Shown here: one piece after another, positions 1 through 8,030 of the stretch
Position numbering within the stretch: the first letter of the stretch is position 1
How the letters are laid out: every line of letters begins with the position of its first letter
Made by a program: the position numbers and the translations under genes
DNA from: Bacillota bacterium
GTDB lineage: Bacteria > Bacillota > SHA-98 > Ch115 > JABLXJ01
Direction of reading: 5' to 3'
Length of the DNA stretch: 64,000 bases
Assembly: GCA_013178125.1 (NCBI GenBank)
Contig: JABLXJ010000002.1
Span: 248,001 to 312,000 of the forward strand
Notes under the pieces: generated by a model
What the model saw: only the letters and a program-made list of their open reading frames with translations
Told to the model about the DNA's origin: nothing
Database searches by the model: none

Positions 1-231
1 CTGAGCAGATTTGCCGAATACTTCGGCCTTGGTTTTCAGGCCGCGGACGATCTTGCGGATATGAACTCGGACGAAGACAGCATCTCGCTGGCAAGGGCAT
101 ACGGGGCTGACAGGACGCGCTCGCTGATCCGGGAGCTCAGGGATCGCGCCGTATCGGAGCTTGATTTCCTGGGCGAGCGGGCGAGGGTTCTCCGTTCGCT
201 AGCAGACTATTTGCTCATTGCCTCTGCGTAA
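1..231 (+). CDS. ispA: Farnesyl/geranyl diphosphate synthase, C-terminal part
   Basis: This is the last 76 codons of a trans-prenyltransferase, open at the left edge. The protein condenses isopentenyl and dimethylallyl diphosphate into C10-C20 prenyl diphosphates in the cytosol. The visible second aspartate-rich motif, FQAADDLAD near the start of the fragment, binds Mg-diphosphate. The remaining helix and the ending in SLADYLLIASA fit the usual C-terminus of the IspA group. It lies upstream of the OLE RNA, oapA and dxs, the order known from OLE-carrying Bacillota, which supports ispA over other prenyltransferases. A 20-bp direct repeat spans the stop codon (units at 216 and 236). Confidence 0.85.
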   Translation: MSRFAEYFGLGFQAADDLADMNSDEDSISLARAYGADRTRSLIRELRDRAVSELDFLGERARVLRSLADYLLIASA

Positions 232-373
232 TGTTCATTGCCTCTGCCTGATGCCGTGCTGCGCAAGAGCGAGTCGCACGGGGGCAGGGGACTTTTGATT
301 CGTCTGGCCTCAGCTATCACCGGTCCCTGGCTCCCGGCCCGGCTCTGGCTTGCTCCGGCTGGCTCTGGCAAAC

Positions 374-402
374 TTGCAGTGCAGGCGGGTTTATGTTATA
401 AT
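374..402 (+). promoter_or_regulatory. Sigma-A-type promoter for the OLE RNA transcript
   Basis: TTGCAG at 374-379 and a perfect TATAAT at 397-402 are separated by 17 nt. The predicted start is near 409-410, just before the conserved-looking non-coding stretch. This is the best promoter match upstream of the OLE region; no mapped start is available. Confidence 0.7.
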
Positions 403-409
403 CTGAAAT

Positions 410-1005
410 GCTAACGGCAGGTGGCACAGTATCCTAGTCGGCATGCCCATCTTTGAGGACGGGCCTAAAAATCCGTCGAGGGCACATCGATGAAGTCCCT
501 GGTGCCGGCTGCCGACGCCCAGTCGGGGGTCGGTGCTGGGGGTTAAGGAGATAGGGCGATCTACAATGGCATGTAGGCGTTGACCCTGTCTCCGTGGAGG
601 CCCAAGTACGTGGGGGGTCGCAGTTCCCGCGCGTTGCGCTGGGACGCGTAACTACGGCTTGGGGTTAACCTGCACAGCGGTGCGAGCGTGTGCGTTCGAT
701 AGGACCGTACATATCGCGCTGGGTGCAGTGTAGCCTGCCTTGAGTGGCCAGAGTGGGATAGCGGCATCTTGCAGCTTGAAACCCTGGCTGCAAAAGAGGC
801 TAGAGGATGGAGCGTGTTGGTGGGGAAAACTCCTAGGCTGTCCACAGCAAGTGGGGCACGCTGGGGATTACAGTGTGGACTAAGTGGTAATCTAGCATCC
901 CTGGTGGCGACACGGGGAAACGATCGTAAAGGGAAACCGCCTGGCGGCAACGCGCAGGAGAATCGTTCTGGGAAAACCAGCTAGACCTCAAGCCACAATA
1001 TTTAC
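410..1005 (+). ncRNA. ole: OLE RNA (ornate, large, extremophilic RNA)
   Basis: About 600 nt with no credible gene, lying between ispA and a four-helix-type membrane protein followed by dxs. That is the known location of OLE RNA in extremophilic and anaerobic Bacillota, where the RNA forms a membrane-bound ribonucleoprotein with OapA. The stretch is rich in G and in short self-complementary runs, for example around 506-541 and 905-960, and starts just after a strong promoter. It differs in texture from the pyrimidine-rich spacer after 1010. Ends are approximate: the 5' end is placed from the promoter, the 3' end from the change in composition. Short open frames inside it on both strands lack ribosome binding sites. 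Assignment rests on position, length and neighbours; the covariance model was not run. Confidence 0.88.
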
Positions 1006-1137
1006 TCAGCGTGGGGCCACCTGCACCTTGTTTTTCTTTTATATTCGTTTCATTCTATTCTATTCAGGTCTAACCTGCGCAGGTCTTGATCTGGGTTTCG
1101 CCTGGATTTTATGTTTTATTTTGCTTGAACACTGGAG

Positions 1138-1761
1138 GTGCGTAGGAACCTGTTGCGCCGCATTAAGCAAGTTTTAAAGGTCGGGCTGCTGACCTTTTTT
1201 TTATCGATGAGCATGAATCTTGTTTCGCGGCTCCTCCTCGCTCATGTCGGTCTGGTTTTAAGCTTCCTGATTCTTTTTATTATTGTCTTGATCGGGATCG
1301 TTTTTGATATAATTGGAACGGCAGCCGCAGCGGCCAGCGAGAAGCCTTTTCATGCCATGGCGGCTAACAGGGTCTACGGCGCCAGGGAGGCGCTGCGCGT
1401 CATCCGGAACGCTGACAAGGTTGCGAACTTCTGTAATGATGTCATAGGCGATATCTCGGGGACCGTCAGCGGCGCAGTCGGGGCGAGCATTGTATTCAGG
1501 CTCATAGTCTCCAGGTCTGCTGTTAACGAGGTTATCGCTGGCGTCCTTATGACGGGCCTGATTGCCGCCATCACTGTCGGGGGGAAATCCTTCAGCAAGG
1601 GATTTGCAATCAACGAAGCAAGCAGGGTTATACTCCTGGTCGGCGAGGCCCTGCGGTGGTTTCAGGGGGTAACGGGCATAGCCATCCTGGAGGATAAGAG
1701 GGGAAAGAACAATTCGAAAGCGACAAGAAGCAGGCGCGGAAAGCGGAGCGGGAGTGAATGA
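1138..1761 (+). CDS. oapA: OLE-associated membrane protein OapA
   Basis: A protein of about 207 residues with hydrophobic segments near residues 15-35, 38-60, 105-128 and 130-150 and a basic C-terminal tail ending KRGKRSGSE. OapA binds OLE RNA and anchors it to the membrane; the family resembles DUF21-type magnesium transporter domains. The polar loop between helices, with FDIIGTAAAAASEKPFHAMA and the following basic region, fits that family. It follows the OLE RNA and precedes dxs by 6 nt, so the three are probably co-transcribed. The start is uncertain: GGAGG overlaps the GTG at 1138, so the in-frame CTG at 1150 or TTG at 1153, 9-12 nt behind the ribosome binding site, may be used instead. 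Confidence 0.85.
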   Translation: MRRNLLRRIKQVLKVGLLTFFLSMSMNLVSRLLLAHVGLVLSFLILFIIVLIGIVFDIIGTAAAAASEKPFHAMAANRVYGAREALRVIRNADKVANFCNDVIGDISGTVSGAVGASIVFRLIVSRSAVNEVIAGVLMTGLIAAITVGGKSFSKGFAINEASRVILLVGEALRWFQGVTGIAILEDKRGKNNSKATRSRRGKRSGSE

Positions 1762-1767
1762 TACAAT

Positions 1768-3729
1768 ATGGGTGGACCACACGAGAGATTAAGGTCCCTG
1801 AGCAATCGCGAGCTTGCCAAGCTCGCCGACGCGCTCAGGGCCACAATAATAGAGACGACTGCGGCTACAGGAGGGCACCTCGCCCCCAACCTCGGTGTCG
1901 TCGAGCTGACCATCGCCCTCCACGCGGCGCTGGAGAGCCCGCGGGATAAAATCATATGGGATGTTGGACACCAGTGCTACGCCCACAAGCTCCTGACCGG
2001 CCGCGACGATAGATTCTCCACCTTGAGACAGTATGGTGGCATAAGCGGCTTCCCCAGGCGCGATGAGAGCGTTCACGACATCTTCAATACGGGGCACTCG
2101 AGCACGTCGATCTCGGCTGCGCTCGGCATAGCCGTAGCGCGCGACCTAGGGGGCGAGGACTTCGCTGTCGCGGCGGTGATAGGGGACGGCTCGATGACCG
2201 GCGGCATGGCCTTTGAGGCGCTCAACCATGCGGGTCATGTCAGGACGGACCTTATCGTGGTCTTGAATGATAACGAGATGTCGATCTCGCGCAATGTCGG
2301 GGCTCTCGCGGCCTACTTGAGCAGGCTGAGGATGAACCCCGGCGTCCGCAGGGTCAAGGGCAAGCTCGAGGAGTTTGTCGAGAAGATGCCGATAATGGGC
2401 GAAGACCTCTCAACGCTCGTGAAGCGAGTCAAGGGCAGCGTGAAATACCTGGTCATGCCCGGGATGCTCTTCGAGGAGCTCGGATTCACCTACCTGGGTC
2501 CCATCGACGGCCACGATATCGCCATGATCAGGCGCACTATCGAAGATGCCCGCGATAAGGGCGGGCCGGTTCTGATTCACGTCCTGACGCAGAAGGGCAA
2601 GGGTTACGGACCTGCAGAGCGGAATCCCCGGGCCTTTCACGGGGTCGGGCCATTTGATATAGCTACGGGATCCCCGAAGCCGGGGGCGCCGGCCCAGGCT
2701 CAAGTTCAGGCAGGGGTGGCCTCTGTCGCCGGGGCCGGGATAGGCGTAGGGATAGGGGCAGGAACGACCTACACAGATGTTTTCGGGGAGGCCCTTCTCC
2801 AGCTCGGCGCCCGGGATGAGAGGATAGTCGCCATAACAGCGGCAATGCCCGATGGGACGGGACTCGAGCAATTCGCCCGCAGGTTCCCCGGGCGTTTCTT
2901 CGATGTGGGCATAGCGGAGCAGCACGCGGTCACATTCGCCGCGGGGCTCGCTCTACAGGGCTTCATCCCCGTGGTTGCCATATACTCTACCTTCCTGCAG
3001 AGGGGATATGATCAGATACTGCACGACGTGTGCCTCCAGGGTCTCCACGTGGTCTTCGCGATCGACAGGGCCGGGCTGGTTGGCGAGGATGGCCCGACGC
3101 ACCACGGTGTCTTCGACATGGCGTTCCTCAGGCACCTTCCTGGCATGTGCCTCATGGCCCCTGCTGACGGGGGTGAGCTCGTATCTATGCTGAATCTCGC
3201 CGTCGCCTGCGAGGGCCCGGTGGCCCTCAGATACCCGAGGTCGAGGATCCCGGGCGAGCAGTATGGCCAGGATGGCGCGATCAATGGCGCCATTGACACC
3301 CGGGCGCATATGGTGAGGCCTGGAAACGACCTCGCCATCTTCGCCATCGGCAGCATGGTCGGGCCGTCTGTTGAGGCATCGCGGATACTTGATGATGGCC
3401 AGGGCCAGGGGATTAGCACGGCCGTCATCAACGCTCGTTTTGTGAAGCCTCTCGACACCGAGACATTGGCCGGGATCGCCGCCAGGACGGGGCACGTCCT
3501 GACCGTCGAGGAGGGGGCGCTCCAGGGAGGGTTCGGTAGCGCGGTGATTGAGGCCTTGAATGACGCAGGGATCGACGGGGTTCGCGTCACGAGGCTCGGC
3601 ATCCCTGACAGGTTTATCGAACACGGGGCGCGCGACCTCCTGCTCGAGAAGTGCGGCTTGACGGCTGGCGCCATAGCGAGTGCGGCGCGGCAGCTTGTGA
3701 CGGGCCAGGGGAGGTCGGCGGCGCATTGA
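1768..3729 (+). CDS. dxs: 1-deoxy-D-xylulose-5-phosphate synthase
   Basis: Condenses pyruvate and glyceraldehyde 3-phosphate to DXP with thiamine diphosphate, the first step of the MEP isoprenoid pathway. Visible landmarks are GHQCYAHKLLTGR near residue 68, the ThDP/Mg motif GDGSMTGG near 139 with LNDNEMSIS near 170, the pyrimidine-domain IAEQHAVTFAAG near 380 and DRAGLVGEDGPTHHG near 432. At 653 residues it is slightly longer than usual because of an Ala/Gly/Gln-rich linker at about 308-336, a likely in-frame repeat expansion between the first two domains. The ATG lies 6 nt after the oapA stop. Its stop overlaps the start of tlyA. Pairing with ispA makes this a short isoprenoid operon. Confidence 0.96.
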   Translation: MGGPHERLRSLSNRELAKLADALRATIIETTAATGGHLAPNLGVVELTIALHAALESPRDKIIWDVGHQCYAHKLLTGRDDRFSTLRQYGGISGFPRRDESVHDIFNTGHSSTSISAALGIAVARDLGGEDFAVAAVIGDGSMTGGMAFEALNHAGHVRTDLIVVLNDNEMSISRNVGALAAYLSRLRMNPGVRRVKGKLEEFVEKMPIMGEDLSTLVKRVKGSVKYLVMPGMLFEELGFTYLGPIDGHDIAMIRRTIEDARDKGGPVLIHVLTQKGKGYGPAERNPRAFHGVGPFDIATGSPKPGAPAQAQVQAGVASVAGAGIGVGIGAGTTYTDVFGEALLQLGARDERIVAITAAMPDGTGLEQFARRFPGRFFDVGIAEQHAVTFAAGLALQGFIPVVAIYSTFLQRGYDQILHDVCLQGLHVVFAIDRAGLVGEDGPTHHGVFDMAFLRHLPGMCLMAPADGGELVSMLNLAVACEGPVALRYPRSRIPGEQYGQDGAINGAIDTRAHMVRPGNDLAIFAIGSMVGPSVEASRILDDGQGQGISTAVINARFVKPLDTETLAGIAARTGHVLTVEEGALQGGFGSAVIEALNDAGIDGVRVTRLGIPDRFIEHGARDLLLEKCGLTAGAIASAARQLVTGQGRSAAH

Positions 3730-4571
3730 AGGAGAAGGAGCGCCTCGACATCCTGCTGGTCGAGCGGGGTCTGCATAAATCCCGCGAACAGGCCCGGCGC
3801 TCTATAATGGCCGGGGAGGTCCGGGTGGATGGCGGGAGGATTGACAAGCCCGGGACCAGGATTCCCGTGGACTGCGAGATCGAGGTCGCGAGACCGGCCG
3901 TAGAGTATGTAAGCAGGGGCGGCATCAAGCTCGAAGCGGCGCTGAGGGAGTTTGATGTCAGCGTTAAGGACAAGGTGGCCATTGATATTGGGGCCTCAAC
4001 GGGCGGGTTCACTGACTGCCTGATCAAGCATGGCGCCCGCAGGGTCTATGCCGTGGATGTGGGTTACGGCCAGCTGGCATGGGAGCTCCGGCAGGACCCC
4101 CGTGTCGTGAATATCGAGCGGACCAATATCCGCTACCTCGATGCCGCGCGCGTGCCGGAGAAGGCGGATATCATAACGATCGACGTCTCGTTTATATCCA
4201 TCAGGAAGTTCCTGCCTCGCCTGAAGGAATTCCTCGCGCCCAACGGCCGAATCATCTCCCTCATAAAGCCGCAGTTTGAGGCCGGGAGGGAGCAGGTCGG
4301 TAAGAAGGGAGTGGTCAGGGATCCCCAGGTGCACAGGAAGACATTAAGTGATATAATAGATTTTGTAGCTTCTAATAGTTTCCATATAAAGGGCCTAACG
4401 TTCTCGCCCATCAAGGGGCCGGAGGGGAACATAGAGTATTTCCTGCATCTTGGCCTGGAGCCGGGTGAAGCGAGCTCCAGGCCGGGCGAAGTGGAAGTGG
4501 GCCCTGATGTTGATGTAGATGAGGTGGTCCGGCGCGCCCACGCGGCACTGAATGGCGACCCGGCAAGATGA
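3726..4571 (+). CDS. tlyA: TlyA family rRNA 2'-O-methyltransferase (S4 + FtsJ-like)
   Basis: A protein of 281 residues. The N-terminal S4 RNA-binding domain (RLDILLVERGLHKSREQARR, then a GEVRVDGGRIDKPG turn) is followed by a SAM-dependent methyltransferase with motif I AIDIGASTGGFTDCL near residue 85 and IKPQFEAGREQVGKKG near 185. TlyA proteins 2'-O-methylate 16S/23S rRNA cytidines; the Bacillus counterpart is YqxC. The chosen start is the TTG overlapping the dxs TGA, with AGGGGAGG about 10 nt upstream; the frame is open further upstream but that part is dxs in another frame. The overlap suggests translational coupling to dxs. Confidence 0.92.
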   Translation: MKEKERLDILLVERGLHKSREQARRSIMAGEVRVDGGRIDKPGTRIPVDCEIEVARPAVEYVSRGGIKLEAALREFDVSVKDKVAIDIGASTGGFTDCLIKHGARRVYAVDVGYGQLAWELRQDPRVVNIERTNIRYLDAARVPEKADIITIDVSFISIRKFLPRLKEFLAPNGRIISLIKPQFEAGREQVGKKGVVRDPQVHRKTLSDIIDFVASNSFHIKGLTFSPIKGPEGNIEYFLHLGLEPGEASSRPGEVEVGPDVDVDEVVRRAHAALNGDPAR

Positions 4572-4624
4572 CCAGGACTAGAACGACCAGAAAAGAATGA
4601 AATGACCGGAGACCAGATATTCCT

Positions 4625-5494
4625 ATGACGAGGGTTACGAGAATCGGTTTGATTCCCCATTTGAAGAAACCGGAAGCGGTGAAGAGCGCCCGGGATATCC
4701 TGGAGTGGCTGGGTGAGCGCGGCGTGAAGGGGCTTCTCGATCCGAGGAGCGCGGAGGCCCTTGGCCTGCCCGAGCTCTCGTTTGGCGGGGCGGGCAACCT
4801 CAAGAAGAAGATGGACGTCGCCGTGGTCCTGGGCGGGGACGGGGCGCTCCTGTATGCAGCCCGGATGCTTTCGCCCTCGGGCCTACCGCTCCTCGGCGTG
4901 AATGTCGGGCACCTGGGCTTCTTGACTGAGATCGAGATCCCGGAGGTTTACAGCGCCCTCGAGAGGGTGTTGAATGGGGATTACAAGGTTGAGGAGCGCA
5001 TGATGGTCGCTGCGACGATACGACGCCGCGCGAACGAGGTCGAGAGGTTCACGGGCCTGAATGATATAGTGGTCGCCAAGGGTGCGTTTTCGCGCATGAT
5101 CCGCCTCGAGACCTACATTGACGATCACTATATAGGGACCTACCCGGCCGATGGCGTCATCGTTGCGAGCCCAACCGGCTCCACAGCTTACTCGCTCTCG
5201 GCGGGTGGCCCAATCGTCAACCCGCTCATGGATACGTTGATTATAACGTTCATATGCCCCCATACATTATTTGCCCGGGCATTTGTCATATCGAGCTTCG
5301 AGATTGTCAGGGTCGTGGTGCATGCCTCGCATGACGATATCATGGTGACTGTGGATGGGCAGGTGGGGTACAGGCTCGGGGACGAGGATGAGGTCATAGT
5401 GAAAAAGGCTGAACATAAGACCAGGCTGGTCAAGCTCGCTTCGAGGGGCTTTTACGAGGTTTTGAAGACAAGACTAAGCGAGGGGAATATATGA
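4625..5494 (+). CDS. nadK: NAD kinase
   Basis: ATP-dependent phosphorylation of NAD to NADP. The protein of 289 residues has the family GGDG motif within VVLGGDGALLYAAR near residue 70, GVNVGHLGFLTE near 95, LNDIVVAKG near 143 and the ASPTGSTAYSLSAGGPIV substrate/cation region near 180, followed by ICPHTL. The C-terminal beta domain ends normally. It sits between tlyA and argR as in many spore-formers. Its stop overlaps the argR start by 4 nt (ATGA), so the two are translationally coupled. Confidence 0.95.
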   Translation: MTRVTRIGLIPHLKKPEAVKSARDILEWLGERGVKGLLDPRSAEALGLPELSFGGAGNLKKKMDVAVVLGGDGALLYAARMLSPSGLPLLGVNVGHLGFLTEIEIPEVYSALERVLNGDYKVEERMMVAATIRRRANEVERFTGLNDIVVAKGAFSRMIRLETYIDDHYIGTYPADGVIVASPTGSTAYSLSAGGPIVNPLMDTLIITFICPHTLFARAFVISSFEIVRVVVHASHDDIMVTVDGQVGYRLGDEDEVIVKKAEHKTRLVKLASRGFYEVLKTRLSEGNI

Positions 5495-5964
5495 TCGGCA
5501 GGGTTGAGAGCGCTAAAGCAATCCGACACGCAAAGATTCTCGAGATCATAGGAAGCAGGACCATAGAGACACAGGAGGAGCTTGCGCAGGCGCTTAGAAG
5601 CGAGGGTATAGATGTGACGCAGGCCACGGTCTCAAGGGATATAAAGGAGTTGCGCCTCACAAAGCTGCCAACGGGGGATGGGAGATACCGGTATGCCGTT
5701 GCCCACGAGCAGGCCCTTGGGGACGTGCTCACAAGGCTTGAACACCTTTTTCATGATTCCGTCGTGAGCCTCGACTATAGCGAGAACCTGATCGTCATAA
5801 AAACCCTGACGGGCAATGCTCATGCTGTGGCGGATATTATTGACGACCTCAACTGGAAGGAGATACTTGGGACGATAGCCGGCGATGACACCATACTTGT
5901 AGTTGTGCGGCCTAAGTCCGTCGTGCCCGAGTTGCTCGAGAGATTCAATAGGCTTAGGGGATGA
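5491..5964 (+). CDS. argR: Arginine repressor ArgR/AhrC
   Basis: A protein of 157 residues. The N-terminal winged helix contains ETQEELAQALRSEGIDVTQA and SRDIKELRL. The C-terminal hexamerisation and arginine-binding domain ends with GTIAGDDTILVVVRP near 130-145, which carries the paired Asp that binds arginine. Known members repress arginine biosynthesis and activate catabolism when arginine is bound; targets are not visible here. It overlaps nadK by 4 nt and ends 7 nt before recN, the conserved Bacillota order. Confidence 0.95.
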   Translation: MIGRVESAKAIRHAKILEIIGSRTIETQEELAQALRSEGIDVTQATVSRDIKELRLTKLPTGDGRYRYAVAHEQALGDVLTRLEHLFHDSVVSLDYSENLIVIKTLTGNAHAVADIIDDLNWKEILGTIAGDDTILVVVRPKSVVPELLERFNRLRG

Positions 5965-5971
5965 GGAACTC

Positions 5972-7834
5972 ATGCTGCTTGAGCTGCATGTCAAGAATTT
6001 TGCACTCATCGATGAGCTTTCCCTTGAGTTTGGACCGGGCCTCAATATCCTCACAGGCGAGACGGGCGCCGGTAAATCCATCATCATAGATGCCCTGGGG
6101 CTCCTGCTCGGGGGGAGGGCCAGCGCCGATGCCATAAGGTCCGGCTCTGAGTCCATGTACGCAGAGGCTGTTTTCGCCGTTCACGAGGGCTCTCCTGCGC
6201 GTGCCGCCCTGGCTGACCTCGGGCTCGGGACAGATGTTGATGCAGGTGTTGATGGTGGGCTCCTCATCATATCTCGCGAGGTTACGAATTCGGGCCGGAA
6301 TCGCTGCCGCATCAACGACAGGACGGTGACCGTGGCCACGCTCTCCTCGATCGGGGATTATCTCGTAGATATCCACGGGCAGCACGAGCACCAGTCCCTG
6401 CTCTCCCCGGGGAGGCATATCGATCTCCTGGATAATTTCGGCGGGGAAGAACTCCTGGCCTTGCGGGCGAGGGTGGCTTCGAGATTCCGTGACCTGCGCG
6501 CCCTCGAGATGGAGCTTGCCGGGCTCTTGCAGGATGACAGGGACAAGATTCAGAGGGTTGATTTGCTTCAATTCCAGGCCGGGGAGATAGGCGACGCCAG
6601 GCTTGAGCGGGGTGAGGAGGAGGAACTCTCCCGTGAGCGCTTGGTTCTCGCAAATGCCGGGAAGCTGTTTGAGCAGTGCTCCCGCGCTTATGTTTGCCTT
6701 AACGGCGGTGACGGTAACGGTGGCGGGGCGGGCGCGGTGGATGGCTTTCAGGGCATGCCTGCAATGCCAGCGCGGGATCTCGTCGCCCTCGCCCTCAGCG
6801 AGTTGAGGGCTGCGAGCCGCATAGATAGCTCGCTCGCGGGCGTCGTGCAGCTCCTCGAGGATGCCACCATTGGAATCGAGGAGGCCGCCACGCGACTCCG
6901 GTCCTACAGGGATGAACTGGAGTTCAACCCTGAAAGGCTCGCCGAGATCGAGGATAGGCTCGCCCTGATCGCCCGGCTCAAGAGGAAATACGGGGACACG
7001 GTTGAGGCTATACTGGACTACAAGGCCAAGGTCGAGGCGGAGCTGGGCGCGATCGAGAGGAGCGGCGAGAGGATTGAAGAGCTCAGAAGCGAGATCAAGG
7101 CGCTCGAGGCTGATCTGGCCGAGCTGTGTGCGGAGCTGAGCGCGGCACGGGTCCGGGCCGCGAAGGCGCTCGAGGGTGGAGTGATGAGGGAGCTCGAGGA
7201 GCTCAACATGCCGGGCGCTGTGTTCAAGGTGGACATTTCCCAGCGGGAAGCCGCCGGTGGCATCCCGGCCACTGCTGGCTCCAGTTCCGGCTCTAGTTCC
7301 AGCTCTGGCGCCGGTACTAGCGGGCCCGGGCGCGAGCCCGGGGGGCGGCGCCTGGAGGTCACAGAAAGGGGCGTGGACTTTGTCGAATTCCTGCTCTCCG
7401 CAAACCCGGGCGAGGAGCCCCGGCCTCTTGCGCGAATAGCGAGCGGGGGCGAGCTTTCCCGGATCATGCTCGCCATAAAGGCCGTGCTCGCCGCCCACGA
7501 TGAGATCCCCACGATGGTGTTCGATGAGATAGACTCCGGGGTGGGTGGCCGCGCAGCCCAGGCCGTCGCCGAAAAGCTCGTCAAGGTTAGCAGGCTGAGG
7601 CAGGTCATCTGCGTGACCCACCTCCCGCAGATAGCCAGCATGGCGGATGTCCATTTCCATATATCGAAGGAGGTCACCAGCGACAGGACCAGGACGCGCG
7701 TTCACAAGCTCGCCTGGGGTGACCAGGTCACCGAGATCGCGAGGATGCTGGCTGGGAGCAACCTTACTGACATCACCATGAAACATGCGGAGGAGATGAT
7801 TTCCCTGGCGACCAATCTGAAGAAGGCCATGTAA
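5972..7834 (+). CDS. recN: DNA repair protein RecN
   Basis: SMC-like ATPase acting early at double-strand breaks. The protein of 620 residues has Walker A GETGAGKS at 29-36, a long central coiled coil, the ABC-type signature ASGGELSRIMLAIK near 489 and Walker B TMVFDEIDSGVGG near 513. The ATG at 5972 was chosen over upstream starts because it begins exactly at the conserved N-terminus and follows GGGGATGAGGA. Two low-complexity insertions are present: a Gly/Asn/Ala run near 247-265 and a Ser/Gly run near 430-455. Both lie in positions where homologues have loops and look like in-frame repeat expansions. In many Bacillota spoIVB and spo0A come next; here they do not. Confidence 0.96.
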   Translation: MLLELHVKNFALIDELSLEFGPGLNILTGETGAGKSIIIDALGLLLGGRASADAIRSGSESMYAEAVFAVHEGSPARAALADLGLGTDVDAGVDGGLLIISREVTNSGRNRCRINDRTVTVATLSSIGDYLVDIHGQHEHQSLLSPGRHIDLLDNFGGEELLALRARVASRFRDLRALEMELAGLLQDDRDKIQRVDLLQFQAGEIGDARLERGEEEELSRERLVLANAGKLFEQCSRAYVCLNGGDGNGGGAGAVDGFQGMPAMPARDLVALALSELRAASRIDSSLAGVVQLLEDATIGIEEAATRLRSYRDELEFNPERLAEIEDRLALIARLKRKYGDTVEAILDYKAKVEAELGAIERSGERIEELRSEIKALEADLAELCAELSAARVRAAKALEGGVMRELEELNMPGAVFKVDISQREAAGGIPATAGSSSGSSSSSGAGTSGPGREPGGRRLEVTERGVDFVEFLLSANPGEEPRPLARIASGGELSRIMLAIKAVLAAHDEIPTMVFDEIDSGVGGRAAQAVAEKLVKVSRLRQVICVTHLPQIASMADVHFHISKEVTSDRTRTRVHKLAWGDQVTEIARMLAGSNLTDITMKHAEEMISLATNLKKAM

Positions 7835-8030
7835 GCCGCATCCTACCCGATCTGTCTTGGGATACCAGCCTGTGGGTTGCGAATAATAATGAAGTAGTAT
7901 GGGGTATTATGAGATTCACAACTTGCAGGTTCCTGAATAACATGTAATGTGTCGCCTGTGCATAAACTAACCCAAAGCACATTCATGGGGGAGACCACGG
8001 GAGACCCATTCAGACAGAAGGGTAGTAGAT

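Noticed and set aside
561-984. Open frames on both strands within the OLE region
   Set aside because: No ribosome binding sites, odd composition, and position inside a structured RNA.
5954-7786. 610-codon frame on the minus strand opposite recN
   Set aside because: It is the shadow of recN in a GC-rich gene; recN has all family motifs.
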